A stretch of DNA of 15,862 nt from Pirellulales bacterium (GCA_025924495.1 JAICIG010000156.1:1-15862); one strand, 5' to 3'. Shown: positions 7,920 to 14,363, numbered from the stretch's first letter. The notes: a model not told the origin generated them from the sequence alone. Made by a program: numbers and translations.

Positions 7920-8867
7920 ATGGGACTCTTCGACAAGCTCAAGGCCGGTCTGCAAAAAACGACCCGGCTGCTCAACACAGATATCCGCGACCTGTTCAAA
8001 AGCGAAGGCCGGCTCGTCGACGACGAGTTTCTGGACGAGTTGCTGGAGATCCTGATCAAGACCGACATGGGCGTAAAGGCGGCGCAGCAAACGGTCGATC
8101 GCGTGCGCAGCGATTATCGCGGGAGAGTCGTACATCTCTCCGATGTCCTGACCACCGTCAAACAGCAGCTCAAGACGCTGATGGCCCAGGCCGAAGAACC
8201 GATTCGCCTGGTCGCCGGCGGGACTACCGTCATCATGGTGGCCGGGGTCAATGGGGCGGGCAAAACCACCTCGATCGCGAAACTGACGCAAATGTTCCGC
8301 AGTCAAGGAAGAAAAGTCGTGCTTGGCGCCGCCGACACGTTCCGCGCCGCTGCCGTCGAGCAGTTGACCATCTGGGCGGGCAGGCTGGGCGCAGAAATCG
8401 TCAAAGGCGAATCGGGGGGCGACCCCGCCAGCGTGGCCCATCGCGCCGTCGCGCGAGCCTTGGAATTGAAGGCTGACGTCTGCATTATTGATACAGCAGG
8501 CCGACTGCAAACTCAACAAAACTTGATGCAGGAACTAAGCAAGATCCACCGCGTCATCGGCAAGCAAATTCCCGAGGCGCCGCACGAAGTCTTGCTCGTG
8601 CTCGATGCCACGACCGGCCAGAACGGCATTAGCCAGGCCAAGCACTTTACCGAGGCGGTGAAGTGCTCGGGGCTGGTGCTGGCCAAGGTCGACGGCACGG
8701 CCAAGGGCGGCGTCGTGGTGGCGATTCGCCAAAACGTCGGTCTGCCGGTGAAATATCTCGGCGTCGGCGAGAAAGCGGAAGACCTGGCGCTGTTTGAACC
8801 CGATTCGTTCGTTGAGGCGATGTTCGAGGATCTCGCCCCTGCCGGCGCCAGCTCATCGCCTGGATAG
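7920..8867 (+). CDS. ftsY: Signal recognition particle receptor FtsY
   Basis: SRP receptor GTPase that docks ribosome-nascent-chain complexes with Ffh at the inner membrane. The 315-residue protein has the NG domain with only a very short segment before it: MGLFDKLKAGLQKT forms an amphipathic membrane-binding helix in place of the long acidic A domain of Escherichia coli. GTPase motifs are G1 GVNGAGKTT (Lys115), the insertion-box DTFRAAAVEQL, SGGDPASVAH, G3 DTAGR (191-195) and G4 AKVDGTAKGG (255-264; the family norm is TKLDGTAKGG), then LGVGEKAEDLALF, the closing motif of the family. All are intact. The gene begins 66 bases after nusB and is followed by a promoter for the kinase. Confidence 0.97.
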   Translation: MGLFDKLKAGLQKTTRLLNTDIRDLFKSEGRLVDDEFLDELLEILIKTDMGVKAAQQTVDRVRSDYRGRVVHLSDVLTTVKQQLKTLMAQAEEPIRLVAGGTTVIMVAGVNGAGKTTSIAKLTQMFRSQGRKVVLGAADTFRAAAVEQLTIWAGRLGAEIVKGESGGDPASVAHRAVARALELKADVCIIDTAGRLQTQQNLMQELSKIHRVIGKQIPEAPHEVLLVLDATTGQNGISQAKHFTEAVKCSGLVLAKVDGTAKGGVVVAIRQNVGLPVKYLGVGEKAEDLALFEPDSFVEAMFEDLAPAGASSSPG

Positions 8868-8890
8868 TCGGCGTGCGAGCAGCGGCGATT

Positions 8891-8920
8891 TTGCCCGGAG
8901 CGCCGCGACTGGGTTATAAT
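8891..8920 (+). promoter_or_regulatory. Sigma-70-type promoter of the Ser/Thr kinase gene
   Basis: TTGCCC at 8891-8896 and a perfect TATAAT at 8915-8920 are 18 bases apart. Transcription would start near 8927, about 25 bases before the kinase ATG at 8952. This is the best plus-strand promoter match in the window and lies just after the ftsY stop. Confidence 0.6.
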
Positions 8921-8951
8921 TCGGAACTGACTAATCCTCTTCGGGCGCCTA

Positions 8952-10256
8952 ATGTCAGTCAGTCTCGAACAGTTCGTCGACTCGCTTACGGCCAGCGGAT
9001 TGCTTGGCTCCGACGAACTACGTCGCTTTATCGATGGCTTGCCCATTGAGAATCGTCCGGCCGAAGCGCATGAGTTGGCCGAGGCCCTGGTCGCTCATCG
9101 CCGCTTGACTCGCTTCCAGAGCCAGGCGGCGTATCGCGGCAAGGCACAGGGGTTGATTCTCGGCAACTACACCATCGTCGATCTGCTTGGCGCTGGAGGC
9201 ATGGGCCAGGTTTTCAAGGCCGAGCACCGCCGCATGAAGCGCGTCGTGGCTCTCAAGGTGCTCCCGCCCGCCAAAAACAAGACCCAATTTGCGCTGCATC
9301 GCTTTCAGCGCGAGATGGAAGCGGCGGCCAAGCTCGACCATCCGAACATTGTGGCGGCGTACGATGCGGATGAAGCAAATGGCACTCATTTCCTGGTAAT
9401 GCAGCTGGTGGACGGGCAGAATCTGGCTTCGTTGGTCAAAGAGAACGGTCCGCTCGACGTCTCCGCCGCGATCGATTGCATTACGCAAATCGCCCGCGGC
9501 CTGAATTACGCTCACAGTCAAGGCATTATTCATCGGGACATCAAGCCATCGAATTTGCTCTTGGATAAGAATGGTTGCGTGAAAATCCTCGATATGGGAT
9601 TAGCGCGTGTGCTGCAGACCGTCGACCGCTCCGCGGCAACGGCCGTCGATGAGCTAACTAATTCAGGCCAGATCATTGGCACTGTCGACTATATGTCTCC
9701 TGAGCAGGCGCTCAACACGAAGCATGCCGACCACCGCTCGGATATTTACAGCCTGGGCTGCACGCTTCATTACTTACTAACAGGTGCGCCGGTCTACGAT
9801 GGCGGTACGCCGATGGAACGGCTGCTGGCGCATCGCGAACGGCCGGTTCCACGCCTTTCGAGCGTCTGCCCGGAGGTCCCCCCTCAGCTAGATGCCATTT
9901 TTGCGAGGCTGTTGGCGAAGAAACCCGAATACCGATATCAAAGCGTGTCTGATGTGCTGCGAGACCTGGCTTGTCTCGAATCGTCATGTGATTTTGCAGA
10001 GTCAGCGCAGCCCTTGGATTCGGCAATGCGGGAAAGCGCCGCGGAACAATTCGGCGGGGCGGATGCGCCATCCGCAGTTGCTTCCACGGCCTCGATGTGG
10101 CTGCCAAACGGCGAAGCGCCGTCGGATGCAGCCGTGAGCAATCTTTGGAGCTCCTTCGAAAGGCTGCGAGTTTGGCACTGGGCGCTGGGAGCCGCGGCCG
10201 GCGGATTGCTTATGCTAGCAGGCGGTACGGTCTTCTTGACGTTCTTTGCTCGCTAG
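8952..10256 (+). CDS. Membrane-anchored Ser/Thr protein kinase
   Basis: Hanks-type kinase of 434 residues. An N-terminal segment of about 70 residues (with LVAHRRLTRFQSQAAYRGK at 47-64, typical of planctomycete kinases) precedes the kinase domain at about 73-340. Key residues are all present: glycine loop LGAGGMGQV (79-87), Lys102 in ALKVL, Glu121 in the C helix, catalytic loop HRDIKPSN (Asp196, Lys198, Asn201), metal-binding Asp214 in DMGLAR (Met replaces the Phe of DFG), and MSPEQ at the end of the activation segment. The segment between them contains several Thr and Ser residues for autophosphorylation. A low-complexity linker (345-400) leads to one membrane helix (HWALGAAAGGLLMLAGGTVF, 409-428), after which only six residues remain, so there is no external sensor domain. 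It has its own TATAAT promoter. Substrates are unknown; nearby membrane proteins are candidates by position only. Confidence 0.93.
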   Translation: MSVSLEQFVDSLTASGLLGSDELRRFIDGLPIENRPAEAHELAEALVAHRRLTRFQSQAAYRGKAQGLILGNYTIVDLLGAGGMGQVFKAEHRRMKRVVALKVLPPAKNKTQFALHRFQREMEAAAKLDHPNIVAAYDADEANGTHFLVMQLVDGQNLASLVKENGPLDVSAAIDCITQIARGLNYAHSQGIIHRDIKPSNLLLDKNGCVKILDMGLARVLQTVDRSAATAVDELTNSGQIIGTVDYMSPEQALNTKHADHRSDIYSLGCTLHYLLTGAPVYDGGTPMERLLAHRERPVPRLSSVCPEVPPQLDAIFARLLAKKPEYRYQSVSDVLRDLACLESSCDFAESAQPLDSAMRESAAEQFGGADAPSAVASTASMWLPNGEAPSDAAVSNLWSSFERLRVWHWALGAAAGGLLMLAGGTVFLTFFAR

Positions 10257-10326
10257 CGATATTGCTCAGCCGCCGCCGTTCGGGAGAGCCGTGCAATTTG
10301 TCGACAGGTGCCAACATCGCCACTTG

Positions 10327-10354
10327 TTGCCATTTACCGGCGACTCGCTAGACT
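10327..10354 (+). promoter_or_regulatory. Candidate promoter downstream of the kinase gene
   Basis: TTGCCA at 10327-10332 (five of six consensus bases) is 16 bases from TAGACT at 10349-10354 (four of six). Predicted initiation near 10361 falls at the ATG at 10362, which would give a leaderless message, or it could serve the GYF_2 gene with a long leader. Confidence 0.33.
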
Positions 10355-10361
10355 AAACGGC

Positions 10362-10766
10362 ATGCGAAGGAATGCTTGCTTTGCAAGTGCGCTAAGAGTG
10401 TACTTGCTTGTCGCCGTGGCGAACTTCGGCAACGCCTGTCATTGGCTTGCCTCGGAGAGCTTACCCGAATTCCAGCCGGTAGCCGCCACTTCTTCCGGCG
10501 GTCAATCGGGGCAGCCGCTCGGCAGCGAGCAAGGTCGATCGGCGCCGCGTCTGTGGCGCAGTTCCTGTCCCAGTCAGCCGGGCGATTTGCGGCGCAATGG
10601 CGAAGCAAAACAGGCGCCTCTGGCGGAAGCCAAATTCGCCGCCATCGCGGAATCTGGGGTAAGACCGCGCTTACGGGAGCGCAATCGGGCGGAAGGCGAA
10701 GGTCCGCTCTGGGCTAAGACGAACCATTCATCTCTGCACTTGCAGCAGGTCAAGCTGCAAATCTGA
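10362..10766 (+). CDS. Doubtful small, possibly secreted protein
   Basis: A 134-residue open frame that I do not recognise. Its beginning resembles a signal peptide: MRRNACFASALR (basic), then a hydrophobic VYLLVAVANFG and an ACH possible cleavage site. The rest is rich in Gly, Ser, Arg, Ala and Gln without a recognisable domain, likely disordered. In favour of coding: codon composition resembles its neighbours, it fills most of an otherwise empty 700-base interval, and a promoter-like pair sits directly upstream. Against: no Shine-Dalgarno, no conserved motif, and the frame can be extended back to 10308. The antisense frame at 10574-10942 is also open, so part of this could be chance in GC-rich DNA. 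No function is proposed. Confidence 0.33.
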   Translation: MRRNACFASALRVYLLVAVANFGNACHWLASESLPEFQPVAATSSGGQSGQPLGSEQGRSAPRLWRSSCPSQPGDLRRNGEAKQAPLAEAKFAAIAESGVRPRLRERNRAEGEGPLWAKTNHSSLHLQQVKLQI

Positions 10767-10956
10767 ATCGCAGCTGCCCACTTGGGCGGTATTGCGCGCA
10801 CTGACCGGCGAGAGCCTCTTTGATTTGCCGGCGCTTGGCCGCGTTCTATCAGTTCTGCTTTGTCTGCTTCGCCGATTCCGCCAGCAGCGCGTTGATGGGC
10901 AAGGTTCGGCCCCGCATTTTCAAGTACCCCCCGGTTCGCCACTTAAAGGTTCCGAG

Positions 10957-11442
10957 ATGGACCAAAATTCTTCGCACCGATGCGATCGCTTGACCAACGA
11001 AGAAGCCCTGCTCGATGACGCCTGTTTTAGGTGGTGCGTGACGCCCATCGACGGCACGGCAAGCTACGGCCCAGCCGAAGCCGAGCAAATGCGCTGTTGG
11101 CTGCGCGAAGGCCGGATATCGGGCGATGCATTCGTCTGGCGCGAAGACTGGACTCAATGGCAACGCGCCGGCGTCGTCTTTCCCCGATTGATCGCAGGCA
11201 AGCACACTGCCTATTCACAAGTTGAGATTGCGCCCATTCGCCAGCAGCAAACCTTTGGAGGGGAAACCGGCATTAGGCCTGCGAGCGGCGCTCCGCCCCG
11301 GCCGCGCGACGCGCGCTGGTCGGACGTGGCGCCACAGCCCAGCTCCCTAGGGTCCGACTGGCTGCAAGTCGCCGCGCTTTCCGCGTTGACCATGGCCTTT
11401 CTGGCGCTGGCGTTGACTGCTTACATAGCATTCCGAATCTAA
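10957..11442 (+). CDS. GYF_2 (DUF4339) domain protein with C-terminal membrane helix
   Basis: A 161-residue protein with one GYF_2 domain (about residues 23-77). FRWCVTPIDGTASYGPAEAE, then LREGRISGDAFVWREDWTQW and QRAGVVFPRL, fits the family pattern W...G..GP...L..L...G.I....VWR....W..A. GYF-type domains usually bind proline-rich peptides. A flexible proline-rich linker (about 92-133) leads to a single membrane helix (WLQVAALSALTMAFLALALT, 135-154, running to about 159) ending in AFRI, so the domain should face the cytoplasm if tail-anchored. I take the ATG at 10957 as start because AAAGG lies seven bases upstream and the domain begins soon after; the frame is open back to 10792. It follows the membrane-anchored kinase by 700 bases and, like it, ends in a membrane anchor. 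The ligand is unknown; a role in membrane scaffolding is a guess from domain type. Confidence 0.82.
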   Translation: MDQNSSHRCDRLTNEEALLDDACFRWCVTPIDGTASYGPAEAEQMRCWLREGRISGDAFVWREDWTQWQRAGVVFPRLIAGKHTAYSQVEIAPIRQQQTFGGETGIRPASGAPPRPRDARWSDVAPQPSSLGSDWLQVAALSALTMAFLALALTAYIAFRI

Positions 11443-11446
11443 ACAG

Positions 11447-11471
11447 CCGCCCATGCTTCGCGATTGGGCGG
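11447..11471 (+). terminator. Candidate terminator hairpin after the GYF_2 gene
   Basis: CCGCCCA (11447-11453) pairs perfectly with TGGGCGG (11465-11471) around an 11-base loop, four bases after the GYF_2 stop codon. CCTTTT follows about ten bases later. The stem is GC-rich and well placed, but the T tract is short and distant, so termination may be weak. Confidence 0.38.
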
Positions 11472-11742
11472 AGCGATCGGTCCTTTTACCGCGGAAAGAA
11501 TGGCAGTCCGTTCGCTCGCATGACAGGCAAAATCCGCGGCAGCCAGCCCAGGGCGGAACAGTTTGCAACTCGCGGCTCATTGGCAAGCTGCGCGACAGGA
11601 GCAGCCACCAAGGTTTTTCCAGACGGAAAAGTTTAACGCTTGCCAGGCAAAAAGCCCGCGGACGGGTCGATGTGGGCCCCCTTTAGCCTGTATTTACGCG
11701 TTATCTCCCACCGATAGCTTCTGTAGCCGATCGGACTCGGCC

Positions 11743-11780
11743 CCCGGCATGCCGCCAGCGTTGGCGGCGCCAATGCCGGG
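11743..11780. repeat. Strong hairpin in the porin leader
   Basis: CCCGGCAT (11743-11750) pairs with ATGCCGGG (11773-11780), and directly inside GCCGCCA (11751-11757) pairs with TGGCGGC (11762-11768) around a GCGT loop. That is 15 perfect pairs with a four-base bulge GCCA (11769-11772). A second, overlapping palindrome TTGGCG-G-CGCCAA covers 11761-11773. The structure is 72 bases before the porin start, so it is either a leader RNA structure, a protein-binding site or an extragenic palindrome. Confidence 0.55.
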
Positions 11781-11852
11781 ACTAAAACGTTGTTCGTGCG
11801 CGTTTTCTGGCGGCACGCGTCACGACCCGTCCACGGACTGGAGTATCGGGTC

Positions 11853-13331
11853 ATGAGGATCTCAAAACGCGCGATGGCTTTAGCCGTCGCCGGGCTGCTG
11901 TGGTACAGCCCGACGTATGCTCAGGAACTGGCTCACCCCAGTGGTTCTTACGCTTCGGCGCCGCGGACGCGGACCGTCTCGCGAGTCAACCACGAGTTGG
12001 CCAACAACTACGAAAGCTATTATGCTGGCGAAGAAGCGCCAGGCGACGCAGAACCCGCCTCGCCCAGCGATGCGCCGCCCTATGAGGGCGCCGTCGTCCC
12101 ATCAACAGTTTCAACATCGTATGGATTGAGCAGCTGCCCGCCATCGTCGAAACGCAAGCACGGAATTTCGTGTGCAAGCGACAATGTAGAACTTGGCGAG
12201 CCCTTCGTGCTGGCCGACCATACTTGCTGGCTGAAAAAGAAAAACATTCAGGTCGCCGGCTGGCTCGCTCAGAGCTACACCTGGAACCCGTACAACCCCT
12301 CGGATCGCTTCAACGGTCCGGTGACGTGGACCGACCGCGCCAACGAGTACCAGATGAACGAGCTGTACTTGTACGGCAAGAAGGATACCAACACGGAGGG
12401 CAACGGCTGGGATCTCGGCGGCCGCATCGACGCTTTGTACGGCACAAGTTATCGGTGGGATACTGAAGCCGGCCTGGAAAGCAAATGGAACTCCAACCAG
12501 TTTTATGGACTCGCCTTGACGCAGTTTTATGGGGAAGTGGCCTATAACGACTTGAAGGTCAAGGTCGGCCACTTCATTTCGCCGGTCGGTTATTACACGG
12601 TCGGCACCTATAACAACTTCTTCAATACGATTCCTTACACCTATCAATACGGCGAGCCGTTCACTCACACCGGCGTCTGGGGCACCTACCAGGTGACGGA
12701 GAAAGTGAACGTCGGCGCCGGCGTGATCCATGGGTGGGATAACTTCGATAACTCATTCAATCGCCATGCCGGCTACCTCGGCACATTGACCGTCAACGGC
12801 AATAACAAAGACTCGTTGGCGTGGGTCCAGGTCTACAGCGTGGAACCGAACCAGTCGGGTGCGTTCAGCCCCCGTTATTTCCAGACGTTAGTTTACAGCC
12901 GTCCGCTCAACGATAATTGGACCTACATCGCTCAAAGCGACTTAGGCGTGCAAAGCAATGCCTTAGCGAGCGGCAAGACGGCCTACTGGTATGGCTCTAA
13001 CAACTATCTGTACTGGAAGAAAAACGCCGTTTGGAGCTGGGGCCTCGGCGCCGAATGGTTCCGCGACGAAGAGGGTTTCCGTGTCGGCAATGCCGTTCCC
13101 TCGCCGGGCAGCCCGAATGCTCGCGGCTACGCCCTCAGTGGATTTGCGGGTAACTTTTACCGGATCACGTTCGGGCCGCGGTGGACGCCGTTGCCGAACC
13201 TGGTCATCCGGCCGAATTTCCTAGCTGACTGGTATCAGGGGCCGCACAATGCGGCTGGCTTGAAACCGTTCGATGGTGGAACGAAGAACTTCCAACAGAT
13301 TCTTGCCACAGACGCCATTGTCACCTGGTAA
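11853..13331 (+). CDS. Outer-membrane beta-barrel porin, BBP2/OmpL-like
   Basis: Exported porin of 492 residues from the ATG at 11853. That start gives a textbook signal peptide: MRISKRAMALAVAGLLWYSPTYA with cleavage expected before Gln24. The open frame continues upstream to 11790, but that would bury the signal peptide. A Ser/Pro-rich segment (about 25-120) and one cysteine-containing stretch (SSCPPSSKRKHGISCASDN) precede the barrel. The barrel shows alternating, aromatic-rich strands and the family's hallmarks: GWLAQSYTWNPYNP, ELYLYGKK, GHFISPVGYYTVGTYNNFF, YTYQYGEPFTHTGVWGTY, and RITFGPRWTPLPNLVIRPNF. The last residue is Trp (AIVTW), in line with the C-terminal aromatic residue used for outer-membrane insertion. 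Family: beta-barrel porin-2 (Pfam BBP2), common in Planctomycetes. The solute is unknown. A strong terminator follows, so it is probably a single-gene unit and, being a porin, well expressed. Confidence 0.9.
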   Translation: MRISKRAMALAVAGLLWYSPTYAQELAHPSGSYASAPRTRTVSRVNHELANNYESYYAGEEAPGDAEPASPSDAPPYEGAVVPSTVSTSYGLSSCPPSSKRKHGISCASDNVELGEPFVLADHTCWLKKKNIQVAGWLAQSYTWNPYNPSDRFNGPVTWTDRANEYQMNELYLYGKKDTNTEGNGWDLGGRIDALYGTSYRWDTEAGLESKWNSNQFYGLALTQFYGEVAYNDLKVKVGHFISPVGYYTVGTYNNFFNTIPYTYQYGEPFTHTGVWGTYQVTEKVNVGAGVIHGWDNFDNSFNRHAGYLGTLTVNGNNKDSLAWVQVYSVEPNQSGAFSPRYFQTLVYSRPLNDNWTYIAQSDLGVQSNALASGKTAYWYGSNNYLYWKKNAVWSWGLGAEWFRDEEGFRVGNAVPSPGSPNARGYALSGFAGNFYRITFGPRWTPLPNLVIRPNFLADWYQGPHNAAGLKPFDGGTKNFQQILATDAIVTW

Positions 13332-13356
13332 GACATCCCAGCCTAGCTGAATTCTC

Positions 13357-13396
13357 AAAGCCGGCGTCGCCGCACTGGCAGGCGACGCCGGTTTTC
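13357..13396 (+). terminator. Strong intrinsic terminator after the porin gene
   Basis: CCGGCGTCGCC (13361-13371) and GGCGACGCCGG (13381-13391) form a perfect 11-bp stem around a nine-base loop GCACTGGCA, followed at once by TTTTCGCTTT. The preceding AAAG can extend pairing into the T tract. It lies 30 bases after the stop codon and is the clearest terminator in the window. Confidence 0.9.
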
Positions 13397-13501
13397 GCTT
13401 TCTCGGTCCTGCCTAGTTGCGCGACGCAACTTGCTCAGGCAATCGGCATATCACGCGCCCAGAAGCTCCTGAGCAACGGGCTGCCGCATTCTCAGGATTC
13501 A

Positions 13502-13561
13502 CGCAACCACTTACGAATTAAGGCAATCGAGCTGAGCAATCGCTCGGAGTAAATGGTTGCG
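13502..13561. repeat. Imperfect palindrome with nested hairpin
   Basis: CGCAACCA (13502-13509) pairs with TGGTTGCG (13554-13561). After one C/A mismatch, TTAC (13511-13514) pairs with GTAA (13549-13552). Inside, CGAGC (13528-13532) can pair with GCTCG (13542-13546). The result is a long two-part stem of a kind expected for a structured RNA. Confidence 0.42.
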
Positions 13562-13685
13562 GCACAGGCGTTGCTAATCCACAGCGTCGTCCGAGACATA
13601 GCCAACGGAAACGAGCTGTTCGTCTTAGCGCCTCAGAATCCACTTGAAAACTTTGGCTCTTGCCTGGGCCAGAAGGATGCCCCAG

Positions 13686-13723
13686 CGACTTGGGTGGACG
13701 CTCCGCCTAGTCCACCCAAGTCG
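13686..13723. repeat. Perfect 14-bp inverted repeat upstream of P-II
   Basis: CGACTTGGGTGGAC (13686-13699) and GTCCACCCAAGTCG (13710-13723) are exact reverse complements around a ten-base spacer GCTCCGCCTA. Outside it, CCC (13681-13683) could also pair with GGG (13724-13726) past a two-base bulge. No T tract follows on either strand, so it is not a normal intrinsic terminator. An extragenic palindrome or an operator is more likely. Confidence 0.7.
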
Positions 13724-13896
13724 GGGCGTTCTTTCGCGGCAGCGCCTGTCACAATTCTCGGGTGTCAAACTCGGCCTCCCTGCGTTAAGCCACGCTGTAT
13801 GCGCCTGCAACGGCTGCTCCGGTCAATTTGCTCCAGGGCTTGAGGGGCGAAGCTCGCACAGCTACGATCAACGGCATCCTCGGAGCAAGCATTCGC

Positions 13897-14244
13897 ATGA
13901 AGTTGATCATCGCCATCATTCAGCCCAGTCGCCTCGAAGCGGTGAAAGCCGCTCTGACCGAGGTCGAAGTGTTCCGGCTTACGGTCATGGACGTCCAGGG
14001 CTTTGGCCGCCAGAAAGGGCATACCGAGGTCTATCGCGGCCACGAGTTTTCCGTCAATTTGCTCCGCAAAGTGCAACTGCAGATTGCCGTCAACGACGAC
14101 TTCGTCGAACCGACGATTGAGGCCATCGTCAAGGGCGGGCGCACTGGACCGGCGGGAGAGATCGGCGACGGGAAGATCTTCGTACTGCCGATGGATGACT
14201 GCATTCGCATCCGCACCGGCGAACGCGGCAGCGAGGCAATTTAG
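13897..14244 (+). CDS. P-II family nitrogen regulator
   Basis: Trimeric signal protein that senses ATP/ADP and 2-oxoglutarate and controls nitrogen enzymes or transporters. The ATG at 13897 gives 115 residues and the standard start MKLIIAIIQP; the frame runs back to a TTG at 13828, which I reject. GGAG lies 11 bases upstream. The T-loop region reads GFGRQKGHTEVYRGHEFSVN, with Gln39 and Lys58 kept for ligand binding. Position 51, the uridylylated Tyr of enterobacterial proteins, is Phe, and position 49 (Ser in cyanobacteria) is His, so neither known modification looks possible. The B-loop is longer than in Escherichia coli: TGPAGEIGDGKIFV against TGKIGDGKIFV. The C-loop RIRTGERGSEAI is standard. 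No amtB, glnD or glnA is in view; the porin upstream is separated by a terminator. GlnB and GlnK cannot be told apart here. Confidence 0.95.
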   Translation: MKLIIAIIQPSRLEAVKAALTEVEVFRLTVMDVQGFGRQKGHTEVYRGHEFSVNLLRKVQLQIAVNDDFVEPTIEAIVKGGRTGPAGEIGDGKIFVLPMDDCIRIRTGERGSEAI

Positions 14245-14268
14245 CCTCTCATAGCCTTAGCCTCTCCT

Positions 14269-14310
14269 AGCTGTCGCGCCGAAGCGTTGTGCTTGCCCGG
14301 CACGACAGCT
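14269..14310. terminator. Hairpin between the convergent P-II and tatC genes
   Basis: AGCTGTCG (14269-14276) pairs with CGACAGCT (14303-14310); after a mismatch GCC (14278-14280) pairs with GGC (14299-14301), and AAGC (14282-14285) with GCTT (14291-14294) near the top. It is placed where a bidirectional terminator would be expected, but no T tract follows on either strand. Confidence 0.35.
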
Positions 14311-14363
14311 TGACGCTAACCACAGCCCGATCTTATTGATAACTCTGCTGCTAGACGAACGAC

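Larger units (their letters stand above)
11443..11852. other. Non-coding interval before the porin gene
   Basis: About 410 bases without a convincing gene. It contains the hairpin at 11447-11471, a small AT-rich hairpin (TTTTCC 11615-11620, AGAC loop, GGAAAA 11625-11630) and the large hairpin at 11743-11780. Open frames here (for example 11563-11856) show no conserved features. I found no good sigma-70 promoter pair. Confidence 0.6.
13400..13896. other. Hairpin-rich non-coding interval before the P-II gene
   Basis: About 500 bases without a convincing gene. Beyond the porin terminator it holds GTTGCG-CGA-CGCAAC (13416-13430), TTGCTCAGG (13431-13439) facing CCTGAGCAA (13468-13476), an imperfect palindrome at 13502-13561 and a perfect 14-bp stem at 13686-13723. 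Open frames here (13553-13843, 13644-14120) cross the palindromes and show no domain. No clear sigma-70 or sigma-54 promoter was found for P-II. The density of structure suggests a leader, a small RNA or extragenic repeats. Confidence 0.55.

Noticed and set aside
7575..8519. Minus-strand frame of 314 codons over nusB and ftsY
   Set aside because: It is a shadow of two well-supported plus-strand genes, with no recognisable domain.
10574..10942. Minus-strand frame of 122 codons in the kinase/GYF_2 interval
   Set aside because: No signal peptide, domain or promoter; the plus-strand frame at 10362 is somewhat better supported, though itself doubtful.
11563..11856. Plus-strand frame leading into the porin gene
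   Set aside because: No domain or ribosome binding site; it covers the leader hairpin, and the porin start with its signal peptide lies in another frame.
13553..13843. Plus-strand frame in the porin/P-II interval
   Set aside because: It runs across the perfect palindrome at 13686-13723 and has no conserved feature; the palindrome itself creates the open stretch.
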